Origin: Nemophila menziesii
Taxonomy: Eukaryota; Streptophyta; Magnoliopsida; Boraginales; Hydrophyllaceae
Direction: 5' to 3'
NCBI GenBank assembly: GCA_029959085.1
Contig: JARWIR010000001.1
Span: 16,173,730-16,237,729, forward strand
DNA: 64,000 bases
The notes beneath the pieces were generated by a model. The model was given only the letters and a program-made list of their open reading frames with translations. It made no database searches and was not told where the DNA came from. Positions 1 through 11,508 of the stretch are shown piece by piece. A program made the position numbers and the translations under genes. Position 1 is the first letter of the stretch. Each line of letters opens with the position of its first letter.

Positions 1-178
1 GTAATTCCACATTGCCCTCAATGGCAGGGAGTACCTCGAGAACAACAAGATCTAGTTCATATGGTTCAATGAATATCAGTGGCTTTTGTGCCCGACGTTT
101 GTAGTTGGAACCATTGAAAGGATCCAACATAATCACGCCGGGAATGGCTTTTGCGTTCAAGGATGAAGCAACCGCCGA
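1..178 (-). pseudogene. Copia retrotransposon gag, N-terminal fragment
   Basis: Read on the minus strand, this segment encodes a peptide with NAKAIPGVIMLDPFNGSNY and then KRRAQKPLIFIEPYEL. That is the start of a plant Copia gag (the F-x-G-x-N-Y box followed by the W-rich helix, here with an Arg where Trp is usual). In frame there is a TAA about 40 bases upstream of the first conserved residue, and the first Met lies inside the conserved box, so the start is degenerate. The frame runs out of the window at base 1. Gag would coat the element RNA in virus-like particles. The rest of the element should lie to the left of the window. Confidence 0.75.
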
Positions 179-1128
179 AATAGAAAAACTATTTTACAAT
201 CGGTGATATTGAAAATATCTTTTTCAAATTGTTGGTAAAAATTAACAATCACTGATACAGTAAAAATTGTTTTCATATAAAAATATTTAGAAAAAATGTA
301 ATACTACAACTATTACAATACAATGGAAAAAAGGAATATATAGGTATCCCAAAAACCGTAATACAACAACTATTACAAGAAATGGGAAAAGAACTTACAT
401 GGAAACATCAAAAAAAAATTACTAGATACGATTACACAAACGTGCATCGTTGAAAAAGATATTCCGGGAGTACCGGTATCTCCAACAATCGTATCCCTCT
501 TCTACTCTTATCTCTATGTCAAAATAATTTGACTAATCATTGAGAATGGAGAGTTCCATTTTCTGAATTTCTAGAATAATATATCATTCTCTTTAGAATG
601 ATATTCTTTCTCACTAAAAGTATTTTCCTATTCTCTCTATAATAATTTTTCCATTCTCTCTAGAATTACATATTTTCTCTTCTCTTGAAAAGCAAGTGAC
701 AAAGTCACTATTTATAGAGGAAATGATGAGACAAAGGAAAAAAACCGTCACATAAATGCCTCTTCAATACTCTTTAATGCTAGCCGTTTTTTTTCTTTAT
801 CAAAATTTTGTAACTCCCATAACCACTAATATAAAAAAAAACTATTAATCCTCCATCAAGAATAAGGAATTATTTGTAATTCAATAATTCCAATGGTTTT
901 TCTTTTTCATTTTCTAGGTGGGATTTTTTAACACATATAAAGTTTACCCACTTTTCTTAAGAGAAAGAAAGAATTAATAAAATAAAACTCTTTAATTTTA
1001 CTAATTCCAACAATTTCTTTCTCAAATTTTTATGTGGGACTATTAGAATACAAATAGTTTTTCCCACTTCTCCCATGAACATGAAAGAATTAATAAATTA
1101 AATAATCATTCATTTAATAATTCCAACA
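179..1128 (-). mobile_element. Copia 5' LTR plus untranslated leader (minus orientation)
   Basis: The right edge is placed at 1128, where the minus strand begins TGTTGGAATTATTAAATG, a usual Copia LTR start. A minus-strand TATA box CTATAAATAG sits at about 709-718, with TSS expected some 30 bases to its left. The LTR/leader junction could not be fixed. No primer-binding site complementary to tRNA-Met was found, so the left part (about 179-470) is taken as leader. The TSD cannot be tested because the other LTR is outside the window. Confidence 0.55.
709..718 (-). promoter_or_regulatory. TATA box of the Copia LTR
   Basis: Minus-strand CTATAAATAG, followed by a T/C-rich tract in the presumed R region. 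Likely the pol II promoter of the element that gag at the left edge belongs to. Confidence 0.5.
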
Positions 1129-2340
1129 AATGATCTTTCTCATGAATTGAATATTCTTAATAATCAAGTAAATATCTTGAAAATGTTGTTATTTTGGAAG
1201 TGTTGAAGGAAAAAGTTATTGGAATTCTTCGAAGGTTGATCTATTGATGGTGGCTTTGGATTACCTTGATAAGGTTATAAATTCTTATTTATTATGGGTT
1301 TCATGATGATTTTTGTATAAAATAATTGTTGTATGCTTCTTGTTATACTCAAAAATATTGATAAAAATTCAACAGTTGTGATAAGAATTCATATAAGTCC
1401 CTGTGAAACTCGAAAACTGCATAGAAATTCCCGTGAAACTCAAAAATGTTGATTAAAGATTAAAATTCTGGTTTTGTAGGATCATTTGGCTATAAGAAGT
1501 TTATTAGAAGTCATATATCATTCTAAATTACAGTGTTTTCTGTATTCGGTATGCGAAATTGCCTAATTAAGTATGTTTATGGTGGAAAGATCAAGTTTAG
1601 ACATGAAAAAATAAAGAAAATGATGGATGGGTTTGAAAAAATGGGATGATTTGATTCGGATTTTTGGTTTTTATGATGTTTTTATCGCTTAACATAAGTT
1701 TTAGTTGGACCAAAGTGATTTTTTCGAATATGATGAAACTAAAATCTGATAATGCCTATTATTTGCACCAAAAGTTTCTTTGGTAATTGAAAATTGCATA
1801 ATCCTTTAACTTTAGAATATTTTATTTTTGGCTACATAATGAGTAATTTTGCATAAATATGATGACTTTACTTAATTAGTAACACATTTTTGCACAATAT
1901 TTCCTCGAGTTGGTTAAATGATGACAATAATTCTGCAAAAAAAAAAAACTAGTTAATTCTGGAAAAAAAACTAGTTAATTATTTTGTTGTTATACTTAAT
2001 CATTTGTTAATTATTTTCTAATTCATTTTCTTCTCATTTAGGTATTTACAGTATTTATATTAGCTAAGTAATTAAATTAGTAATGTTTTTGTTCTTTAGG
2101 TGCACAATATTCATTATAATTGCTTTTTTTTTACAGGTATATTGAAACTATTTTTGCTAGACTTGTATTCACATCGTTGTAACAGGCTTTGAATTTCTTG
2201 TCAAGATTAGAATTAAAATATGAATGTAATAATATACTATTCTGTTAGACATTGTTAATATTTGTGATATTAAACAGTTTGAATGGTGAGATTGTTAATA
2301 TTCAGTGTACTATATATACTACTTTGTTTAATGTTTACAC
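1129..2340. other. AT-rich DNA, nothing identified
   Basis: No convincing open frame, splice pattern or repeat terminus was seen on either strand. There are short A runs around 1938-1970. Confidence 0.4.
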
Positions 2341-2349
2341 TCTGTTATT

Positions 2350-2545
2350 TGAGCGGCGTGGTGTTGAAACTGGTAGGAACCGGAACCGGTGGAGCCGGTT
2401 CCCTTAACAATTCGTCATTACCCTTTTCTTAGGCGCGAACCGGACCGAACCAAACCGGTAATGGTGGCACCGTTAAGCTGGACAGGACCGATAAGGCCCA
2501 GGTCTGCTAAGTACCGGTTTGAACCGGTCCAGAACGGACTGTTAG
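2350..2545. repeat. CCGG-rich segment, possible hAT subterminal region
   Basis: A GC-rich island in AT-rich DNA with many copies of AACCGG, ACCGGT and GAACCGG on both strands. hAT elements often carry such subterminal motif clusters. No terminal inverted repeat or target duplication was found, so this is a fragment at best. Confidence 0.3.
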
Positions 2546-3413
2546 CCAAGCTGAATTGTAGTTGAGATAGCTAGTTTTTCTAAAATATCATCTTGTAATT
2601 TTGCAATAGTAAGTACTCCAGTATCTACAACCATAAATTGCTCTATTCTGCTATAAATCCACAATTCAAAACATAAGTTTCTTTTACAAGTTGTATAAAA
2701 TTTGAAAAAAACAACGAAAAGCATATAATAAATACCCCAACAGGACAATTAAACAATGCTAATTTTCCAACGTTTGGGCTTCGAACAATTGCAACAAATG
2801 GCCTTCTTTTGGCTATTCTTTCACTTCCTAAATCAGAAAGCTTTCTTCTCGTACTCTCTGTTTAGAAAATTCTCTCTTTTTACCATTACACGATGTATAT
2901 TGCAAAAAAATAACAAACTCTTTCCATGGTGACAAATTGTATTTTACAATAGTAAAGGGACTATTTTTGCAGTAAATATCAATGTGAACAGATACTATGT
3001 TCATTAGCATTTAATATATAAACTTTATTTCAAGAGCAAAATTTATTTAATATAAACTATTTAACCCATTACTTTATCACAAATCAGAAATATATGCCAA
3101 ATATATTATTTTTTAAAAGATTTAAAACAATTTTTGTAAAGTTTTGAATTTTTTAGAATTTTTAAATCATCATTTTCGAAAAAGTAGAGGTCTTTTGCAA
3201 TTATGTGTTACTTGCCAAGGTAAATATACAGCAAGTAATACTATAGTTTATATGTGGGGCTGTTTTGCTTATACTAAATCAAATAAAACCAACTTTCATA
3301 TTATATGTAACTATATATAAAAAATCTATGTTTTGTGCTTCTTATATTCCCAAGGTGGGTTTGTCAATGTATTTATTATGGAACATTGTTGTTCAATGTA
3401 GGATTAGAACTAG
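2546..3413. other. AT-rich DNA, nothing identified
   Basis: Short open frames of 60-70 codons on both strands have no recognisable domain and look like chance. Confidence 0.4.
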
Positions 3414-3474
3414 GCTACTGGGGATGAAGCGAGACGGAAAATGCAAGAAATGAAGCTTGAAGAGAAAGGTGTAT
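3414..3474 (+). pseudogene. possible exon interrupted by the CACTA insertion
   Basis: After an AG acceptor-like site ending at 3413, the frame reads ATGDEARRKMQEMKLEEKGV. If the CACTA element and one copy of an AT target duplication are taken away, the frame continues as YDEAK and then TAA at 8664-8666. The charged, helix-like composition continues across the junction, which suggests old coding sequence, but only 25 codons are involved and no gene family was recognised. It may be chance. Confidence 0.25.
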
Positions 3475-3497
3475 CACTACACCGCGTAAGAGCTTCC

Positions 3498-3900
3498 GCG
3501 ACTACATCAGTAGTCGCGAAAGAAGGAAAAAATAGTTGCGAAAAATAATTTTGGTATCTACCGACTACATGTATTCGTAAATGCTTAGTCGCTAGAAACT
3601 TGTCGTTAGGAGTCATATTTAACGACGCAAGTTAATTAGTAGTCGTTAGAAATTCTGAGGTAATTACGACTACGGTGTAGTCGTTGATAACTTGTATATT
3701 ACTGACTACAGCAGTAGTCGTGAAGGTCTGAGGTAACTACGACTACAGTGTATTTGTGAATGATTTATATATTACCGACTACTTAGTAGTCGTAAACTGC
3801 CTTTACATTATTGACTACAATGTAGTCGCAAACAGTTGATAATTAGTGACCACCCCTTATTGTGTTTCACGACTACTTGTAGTCACTAATAGTGTTTTGT
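3498..3900. repeat. CACTA left subterminal repeat array
   Basis: Repeated CGACTAC and GTAGTCG motifs, often facing each other across 2-6 bases, are packed next to the left terminus. They are the probable transposase-binding array. The matching array lies at about 8320-8640. Confidence 0.75.
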
Positions 3901-4520
3901 TTTATTTTATTTTTAAAATTAAAAAAAAACATGATTCTTATTGTAATTAAAAATAATTCTAAAATATTTTTTTTAAATATACAATTAATAATTAAAAATA
4001 CCAATTATAAACCAAAATAATTAATTAAAATACCAAAATCATCCATAGTCAAACCAAAAGTCAACCCAAGTCCAAACATAAAGATAGTCAAAGTCATATT
4101 ACATCACCAAAATAATTTAAAATAAACACCAACGTAAACAACTAAAGACCATATAAACGAGTCTCCTTTTATTTATTTTTAAATTGCAGTTTGGTCCACA
4201 TATATATATTTATATAAACAATTTTAGGCCAAAAATTGTAAATTATATCTAAATTTTAAATTTCATAATTCTACTTTAAATTTTGTTAAAATCCTAAAAA
4301 ATCCTACTAAATCCTAAAGTTATACAATTAATTTTTTCATAATATAGCATGTAAATATTTTCTAAAATAGTATAAATCACACCCAAATAACACCTCTAAT
4401 ATTCGGATTTCATTATCATCACCAAAAAAAAAAAAGAAAAAAAAATCATGAAAATTATTCACATATAATTTTTTTCCATTTTAGCTTCTAATATGTGTTA
4501 AAACTAGGGTGAATTATCCT

Positions 4521-6107
4521 TAGGGTCTTGGAGACAATCTTTCTTCTCTATAGAGTATGGTCCAGAAATTCATTCTTATTAGGGACTTCTGTTTTGACAA
4601 TTGTCTTTTCTACCCTTACTAACACTAAAAGACAAAGAAAGTGTGATGTCACTGTTTCTCTCTCCACTACCACTACCCACCTACCTCCGAGCTCCGACCA
4701 CCGGCCACCGACCTCCGACTACCGACCTCTGACCTCTGACCACAGACCACCGACCTCCGACCACCAGTCACCGGTCACCGGAAAAAACATAGAGTATCGG
4801 ATAAAATTGATGAGTATCGGAAAAACTGAGAGTACTCTATAAATTTGCTGAGTACTCTATATATTTTAATGAGTACTCTATATATTTTGGTGAGTGGTCC
4901 GGATAATGTTAATGAGTATTCCGGATAATTTGATGAGTACTCCGTAAATTTAATGAGTACTCAGACAAATTGATGAGTATTATTAAAAAACAAAGCATAA
5001 ATAGTAAAAAAAACCTTTATTCATCTTTATTACAAAATTTAAAATAAATTACAAATCAATATAGCTGCTATTTTGTTTGACCAGATCTGGTCAAACCAGA
5101 TCTAGATCTGAAAAGAAGAAAAAAAACTCCTTCTCGTCGACGTGAACTGATTCACAACTCCAAAATTGCCACCACCACCACCATAACACCACTATCGTTA
5201 TCCTCCAGATTCTTTATCCTGCATTAATGGCCACCTTCTGTTCTTTGATTGGCTATATTGTGGTGGTTCGCTGGAATCTCAAAGGCCGTGAAAGAGCACC
5301 GGAGTTGCAGGCGTGCTCCCCGACTCGCCGGAGAAGAAGAAGACCAAGACTGGCAGCCACCTCCATTGTTGAACCATCATCGCGCAGCCATGGTTTGTGC
5401 AGTGAACCACCATCGATCTAAACAGCAGCACCACTCGAGTCAAAGATATGAACCACTGCAGCACCACGAAGAACAGCGGCGAAGAACAGCAGAACCACGA
5501 AGCTCTTTATCCTCGAGCTTCTAACCGAACCTAGTCTTCTGCAAATCTTCAGCTCCGATGAAGATCTGAAAACTGCTTTTGGTAGAGGTCTGGCCGATGT
5601 GTGGTTTTGGCCGATCTGAAAACCGCAGCACCACGAAGAATAGCAGCCATGGTGAAGCCTCTGTTCGCGGTGTAGTCTTCTTCACGCCTGCAACTCCGGT
5701 GAAGCCTCAGAAGGTCCGTTCGAGAACACCATCAACGAAGCTCCATGGATGGAGGCGCGAGTTCTGGAGCTGAGCTGAATCTTCAGGCGAGATCTATGAG
5801 AGAGGAGAGAGGGGAGAGGTGGTGGTGCTATGGTGGAGGTTTATGAGGGAGGAGGGAGGTGGTGTTGCTATGGTGGAGGTTTATGAGAGAGGAGAGAGCT
5901 TTTGGGAAGAGAGAAATGATTCACGTACAATGAATGAGAATTAGGATTAGAAATAAAATATTTATTATATATAGGAATAAAAAAAAGAGGGTATAATTGT
6001 AAATGGGATTTTAGGTCTCATGTGTTAAATTCTTTTTGAGGTCTTTAGTAAAAAGAGAAGGTAAGAGAGGTTTCTAATTAGAAAAGAGGAGTGTCTTCAA
6101 GACCCTA
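4521..6107. mobile_element. TIR element nested inside the CACTA transposon
   Basis: Terminal inverted repeats TAGGGTCTTGGAGACA (left) and TAGGGTCTTGAAGACA (right end, minus strand) bound a GC-rich interior unlike the AT-rich CACTA body. The interior has a CCACCGACCTCCGA repeat near 4680-4790, many GAGTACTC-type repeats near 4800-4980, and a leader-like stretch at 5120-5900. Open frames at 5227-5524 and 5579-5773 show no known domain and look like low-complexity reading. No target duplication was recognised, so the superfamily is open (Mutator-like possible). Confidence 0.5.
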
Positions 6108-6544
6108 CGTGGCATTTTCTCTTAAATCTAAGCTTTATAGCATCCTAAAACTACCTCTAATATTCAGAATTCATCATAACATCAAAGAATCAAAAAACAA
6201 AAAAAATTGAAAAAAAAAACTTGAAAATTAAAACACAAATAGTTGTTGAAAAACTTACCTTGATTGATGAAATAGAAGCTCTTTTGATGTAGATTCCATG
6301 CCCATATGATTCGGATTAAACACAAAGCAAAAAAAATTAGGTTAGTGATAAAAAATTGATTATAATGTATTGAAAAACAAAGAAAAAAAGGGAAATAGTA
6401 GTTAAAATCATGAAAATGTTACCTTCTGGGATGATTTGGAGTTGTTACTAGCTTCAATCCAAGCTTGAAACGTTAGAAATTAAGAGAGAAATGTATTTTT
6501 TATGAAGAGGAGTGTAAGGAAATGAGAGAGTAGGGTCTCGACCG

Positions 6545-6910
6545 AGTACATATAAGACAACGATTTTCGTGACTACTTGATGTAGTCGCTAAATATAGAT
6601 AAGTAGCCACGATTTTCTCGTATGAATGACACATGTTCGTATTTTGACCGCCACATGGGGTTTTCGCGACTACCAAGTAGTCTCTAAGCGTTAGGGTGAA
6701 ACGTGTGTCCTTCTACTGGGCGGGAAAGTGGACCACCAATAATTTAATGAATATTTAATTGGTTGTTAGCGACTACAATGTCGTCGCGAGAAACATGTAC
6801 CCTTTTCCCGACTAGTTCTTACTTATGAACTAGTCGCTAATGATACATATCATTGGCGACTAGTTCATAAGTAAGAACTATTCGGGAAAAGCCTATGTAG
6901 TCGCGAATAA
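6545..6910. repeat. second CGACTAC/GTAGTCG array with a long hairpin
   Basis: Subterminal-type motifs recur far inside the element, about 1.7 kb from the right end. They may mark the end of an older nested CACTA copy. A near-perfect inverted repeat with arms of about 42 bases sits at 6803-6844 and 6849-6890 with a 4-base loop. Each arm itself contains the smaller inverted repeat GACTAGTTC / GAACTAGTC. Confidence 0.6.
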
Positions 6911-7144
6911 CGTTTTAAAAAAAAATTAAAAACGAGTAATTTTAATTTCTAACGAGCAATAAACTTAACGTAATACAATTCCAAACAATCGTAAAACATA
7001 ATCAAAATCCATACAATCATAAACACGTAATCAAAATCCAAACAATCAAAAAACACGTAATCAAAAATCGTAAAATCAAAAAACACGTAATAAAAAATCG
7101 TACAATCAAAATAACCGTAATAAAAAATCCAAACAATCCTCAAA

Positions 7145-7874
7145 TCAGTCTGTCTCATAACCACTCATGTCAACAACTTCCTCATCACTATCAACGTAGA
7201 TCGGTTCCTCTACTTCATTGTCGGCATACTCGTCCATCGTGTCGTCAAAAAGCTCATCCTCTTCATCAATAATTAAAGTTACATGCAAAAGAGAAGGGTC
7301 AAATGGGATCTCCTCACCAGTTGTCAAGTGTAACTATGAGTAATCCGTCTCAGTGTTCACTAAAGGGATCGTGACGCTCTTATTTTCAGTAGGTAGTGAT
7401 TCTGCACCCCATAACTCGGGACTCCATCCATGTATATCATTGATTTCCCAAACAACTTTCCACCCTTTTTGTGTTTTTCTTGAATTAATCTCCTCAATGT
7501 AAAATACTTTTTTCGCTTGTGTGGCTAAGATGTATGGCTCGTCTCTCCAAAAAAAAACTAGATGTGTTAATAATGGTTACCCCATTCTCTGTCCTCGCAG
7601 TACTCGTGTTATACCAATTACACTCGAATAGCACAACTGAACAACCACCATCAAATGTTACCTCTACAATCTTGACTAATTCACCGTAATATGGTTTTTC
7701 ATCATACATGGCGCATACCCCGTAATCTTGAGTCACTCTTTTTTCACCCTTTTCACGAGTAACACATTTGACACCGTTCACAACACATGAATCGTACTTA
7801 TAAACTGCACCATGAGACTTACTTGCCAATGAAATCATCTCGCTAGTAGCAAATGCATCGCCGTCTTTTTCCAT
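7145..7874 (-). pseudogene. CACTA-associated DUF4216 protein, frameshifted
   Basis: The minus strand encodes YGVCAMYDEKPYYGELVKIV, then a VVLFECNWYN-like block. This is the DUF4216 pattern (YYG-x3-I-E-x-VVLFKCDW) found near the C-terminus of many plant CACTA transposase proteins. After the NTSS motif a frame change at a run of T/A residues near 7550 is needed to continue into RDEPYILATQAKKVFYI and EINDIHGWSPELWG, both typical of the family. A stop follows near 7335. An acidic stretch (7145-7327, DEEDELFDD and SDEEVVD) may be the original tail. The N-terminal TNP2 catalytic domain is absent. Role in transposition unknown. Confidence 0.7.
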
Positions 7875-8319
7875 ATCATAAACCTACCAAAAAAAAAACA
7901 ATCATAACCACATTGTCAAATATTGAAACTTAAATTGGTATTTGAATGAATGTATACCTTATGCAAAAACCAATCTCGAAAATTTTGTCGGTGTTTCCTA
8001 GCTTTATCAGCTTCAGGGCCCGATACCTAGTAGTTAATACTAATTAGCATTAACTACACAATTGTAATCAAATAAAAGAAATTTGAAAGAGTTTTATAGA
8101 ACAAAAAATACCTACTTTTGGGAAACTTTAGATGGGGAAATTGATAATTGAGGAGGTCCCACGTTGTTGATTGGCCCGGGAAAGCTGTTCCACGTGTTGA
8201 AATAATATTTTATGATGATTTGTGGGAAAAAATTGGGAGAATTTTGAGAGAATAGTGAGGAAGTTATAAAATAATGGGTATTTGAGGATCCCAATTCGAA
8301 ACCCACTGTCTTAAATACG

Positions 8320-8640
8320 CTACACCCATTAGCGACTACAACAAGTAGTCGCTAAAGATGTGAAAGTCGTCGTTATTGGTCACCAATAGCGACTACATGT
8401 GTTGTCATAAAAAGTTGAACTTCATTAGCGACTACACAATGTCGGTGGAAAAAAATAATTAAAAAATTAAAAAAACTAGCGACTACTTGCATAATACTAA
8501 TGACTATACATTATGTACGACTACTTTACAGTTGAGAAAAATGTAACGTTATCGTTAAAAAAAGTAGTCGTTAGAGACATAATCTTTAGCGACTACAATA
8601 AGTAGTCGCTAAAACTTAAGTCGCGAGAAAGCTCGTGTGT
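8320..8640. repeat. CACTA right subterminal repeat array
   Basis: GCGACTAC and GTAGTCGCTA motifs in both orientations, mirroring the left array and reaching to the right terminus at 8647. Confidence 0.7.
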
Positions 8641-8699
8641 AGTAGTGATACGATGAGGCGAAGTAAAGAGCTGATATAGATAAAGAAACTGCATCTAAT

Positions 8700-9033
8700 A
8701 GGTAAGATTTAAGTTCTCTCCTTAGGTCTGTACCGATAAAAAATGTAGGTACGTACCTTCGTGAATGTACATAAAAAATTTCTCTGGTAAGTTAAAGTAA
8801 AAAAAACTTAGAAAAAAAATAAATAAAAAAGTAAGAAAAACGAATTAAAAAAATTGAAAAGGGTAAAAATGAAAAAAGCTTAACTAGAAATTAGTAAGTA
8901 TGCTTCATAAAATAGTATTTTTCTAGTTAGGTTTATACTCTAAGAAAATTTAAAATTGGGCTCTAATTAATAAAATTTTCGTATATTTATTAGGGGATCG
9001 GTAAAGGGGTGTTAATAAGAGAAAAAGTATCAA
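8700..9033. repeat. left copy of a diverged direct repeat flanking a GC-rich unit
   Basis: The segment resembles 10560-10883. The last 50 bases or so (TTATTAGGGGATCGG, then GGGGTGTTAATAAGAG and AAAAGTATCAAA) are nearly identical, except for a short A-rich insertion in the right copy. The outer parts are only loosely similar. These could be decayed LTRs or two copies of the same element. Confidence 0.45.
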
Positions 9034-10560
9034 ATAATATATTTATGGGGGAATAATTATTTAAAGCCCCCACAACCTTGGATTACCAAATTAAAGCCCA
9101 ACCCCAAACCATTAGTTACTACCCAACTACTACCCAACTAGTATATAGCAAAATACCCAAAAACCCCTACCATTCTAATCCATACAGTGAGAAACAAAAA
9201 CCAAAAACAAAAGACCCATATAGGGTTTCGATCAAAACCTACTCTCTTTGTCTTCACTGTGCCTCACTACTCTCTCTGCTACTCTCACTGTGCACGGTAG
9301 AAAAAGCAGCCACACCACCATAGCCTTCCACCTTCCACCTCCACCTTCCACCTCCACCTTCCCACCGCTCCACCATGGCCTTCCACAACTGTTGCTGCTG
9401 CAGATCTGCTGTTACAGTGTTGCCTTCCACCATAGCCTTGTTACCTTCTGCTGTTGCTGCTGCAGATCCCACCACTCGCGTCAGCAGTCGCCGAACTAGA
9501 CCACCACCAGCGCACCACTTTTGTTCTCGTCTTCTGTTGCAGACCAAAGCCGACACCAGATCTGTTGCAGACCAACTCCGATTCGAGCGCACCACCAGCA
9601 CCAGATCCAGGAAGCTGCACCAGATCTGCTCGAGTCGGACTTCACCTCTCTCGTCGCCGGACTTCACCTCTCCATTTCTGCAGCGGTTCATATCCAGTGC
9701 TTCATCTCCATTTCTGCAGCCCACCAACAGCAGCGACGAGATCTCCACTCCAGCCAACTTCCTCTCCGTTCATTCGCTGTGATCTCGGTGGACCTTCGCC
9801 GTGTAGCCTCGCCTCTCCACCACCTTCGCCGTTTAGCCTCGCCTCTCCACCACCAGCAGTTGATCCTCCATCGACCAGCGCAGCCCAAGCATTAGGGTCC
9901 AGAACTTTTTTTGGTTACAGATCGAACCCATTCTATTTTTTTAAACTAATATATTTTTTTTTCTAAAATGTGTTTTGTTCCAGCCCAAAATGGTCCAGCA
10001 GCCAATGTACAACCCATGTACATCCATTCCAACTTTTTTGTTTCCCCGTGTCTCAATTAAATTAAGTCGCGTCTTTTTTTTTAAATTGTGTTTTGTCCAG
10101 CCAATGTGTTTCCCCGTGTCCAGCCAATGTGTTTTCTTTGTGTCAATTTTATGTCCTATAGAAAAACTGTTTTATTTATTAGGGCCAGGCTCTCGGGTCT
10201 AGACATTAGGGCCAGGCACTTGGGTCTATACAGTAGGGATTAATAGCATTTTTTGGATTAGTTTTTACAAATTAAATGCTAATCTAGTTTGTTAATTTTG
10301 CAGGTGAGGATTAAACAGTAATAAAACACTAATTAAACACTATTGTGAAACTTTTAAAAGCTAAGACATGGACAATCCTTGACTTTATTGTATATGCATT
10401 TTAGACAAAACGGGTTTGGGTACAGCCTATGGACACATACTTGGACAACCTTTGACAGAAATGGGTTTGAGTACAACCCTAGTGTACATCATTTGACATG
10501 ATAGACATGGATATATACAAAAAACGAAAATTATGTACAGCCCTAAGTGTATTTGGACTA
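9034..10560. other. GC-rich, leader-like repeat interior; no gene supported
   Basis: Trinucleotide-rich, CT-rich sequence at 9230-9900 reads open in several frames on both strands, the usual sign of skewed composition and not of selection on one frame. No domain was recognised. At 10380-10560 there are several GGGT-x-ACA/ACCC-like motifs, also seen in other unidentified repeats of this window. Confidence 0.4.
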
Positions 10561-10883
10561 TATAAAAAATATTTAAAAACCTTTAAAAAACAAAAAACCA
10601 ATAAAAAGTCCGTACCTATGTATACGGATCTATCCGCTAAGTAGAAATAATAAAAAACAAATTACTGGAAAAAAAAAGAAAAAAGGTAGAATTGAGAAAA
10701 ATTTAACTACAATTTGAAACTAGGTTTTATTTAAAACAAAATTCTAACTAGGCTTTAAAATAGAGATGGTGATGGAATTAGTCTGTTTTTTGAAATTTCC
10801 TCTATATTTATTAGGGGATCGGTATTTCGAAAGAAAAAAAAAAGGATCGGTAAAGGGGTGTTAATAAGAGAAAAAGTATCAAA
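10560..10883. repeat. right copy of the diverged direct repeat
   Basis: Matches 8700-9033; see there. An A-rich insertion (10822-10840) separates the two near-identical blocks. Confidence 0.45.
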
Positions 10884-11508
10884 TGATCTTTATTACTATT
10901 TGAATACTTTGCTGTAATTGGCGTTTTCTTTCTCAACTTTGCTGTACTTTGTTAGATAATTTACATAAATAAATTATAATTATTAATTATAAAAAATAAA
11001 ATATATGTGAGGAGATTAATTAAAAGAATACGATAATTATTTTTTAATTTTTTGAATTTAAAACAAAATTGAAATATATATTATATAATAATTGGTTAAA
11101 AGTAACCTTGGATTGAAAGAATTTTCATATGATATATAATTACTCTTGGGAATTTTTATTAATAGTCTAAATCTATATAATTATTTTAATATAATGAAAT
11201 GCCGTTTTGGATTCAGAGACATTTTGATTGCGAAGTAGCCTAACCGACTAACTATGATCTCTGATATTAAGTTTATATATTTAAGAGACAAATTTAGAGA
11301 AGAGATTGATAAATTACTCGATAACATTTAACGTAATTAGCTATATAATTCGTCAATCTGCTAAAAACAGCCTAACATTTAACATAATTAGCTCATAATG
11401 TACTCTGCATATTTTTCCATATACCTTGCCCAGTAATACTGGGCAATCAGTATTAATTATCATGCCTCTTCCTCTTAACATGTACAGACTGATCTCGTAT
11501 AGCCAACA
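10884..11508. other. AT-rich intergenic DNA
   Basis: Nothing recognised. It lies 3' of the minus-strand gene at 11509-12132 and may hold its 3' UTR. Confidence 0.4.

Larger units (their letters stand above)
3475..8647. mobile_element. CACTA (En/Spm-type) DNA transposon, non-autonomous
   Basis: The left end is CACTACACCGCG and the right end, read inward on the minus strand, is CACTACTACACACG, so both ends carry the CACTA terminus. Similar sequence continues inward (GAGCTTYCNCGCGACT). Subterminal clusters of CGACTAC and GTAGTCG repeats fill about 3498-3900 and 8320-8640, as expected for binding sites of the family's TnpA-like protein. AT flanks both ends (3473-3474 and 8648-8649), a possible 2-bp duplication. 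The only coding remnant is the DUF4216 region. No TNP2-type transposase is present, so movement would need another element. A separate TIR element (4521-6107) lies inside it. Confidence 0.8.

Noticed and set aside
420..520. tRNA-Met primer-binding site for the Copia element
   Set aside because: No stretch complementary to the tRNA-Met 3' end could be found. The GATACCGGTACTCC segment does not begin with TGG next to a CA end.
9254..9966. Frames of 124-170 codons on both strands
   Set aside because: Several frames are open at the same place in a triplet-rich, GC-rich block, with no domain in any. This reflects composition and not a gene.
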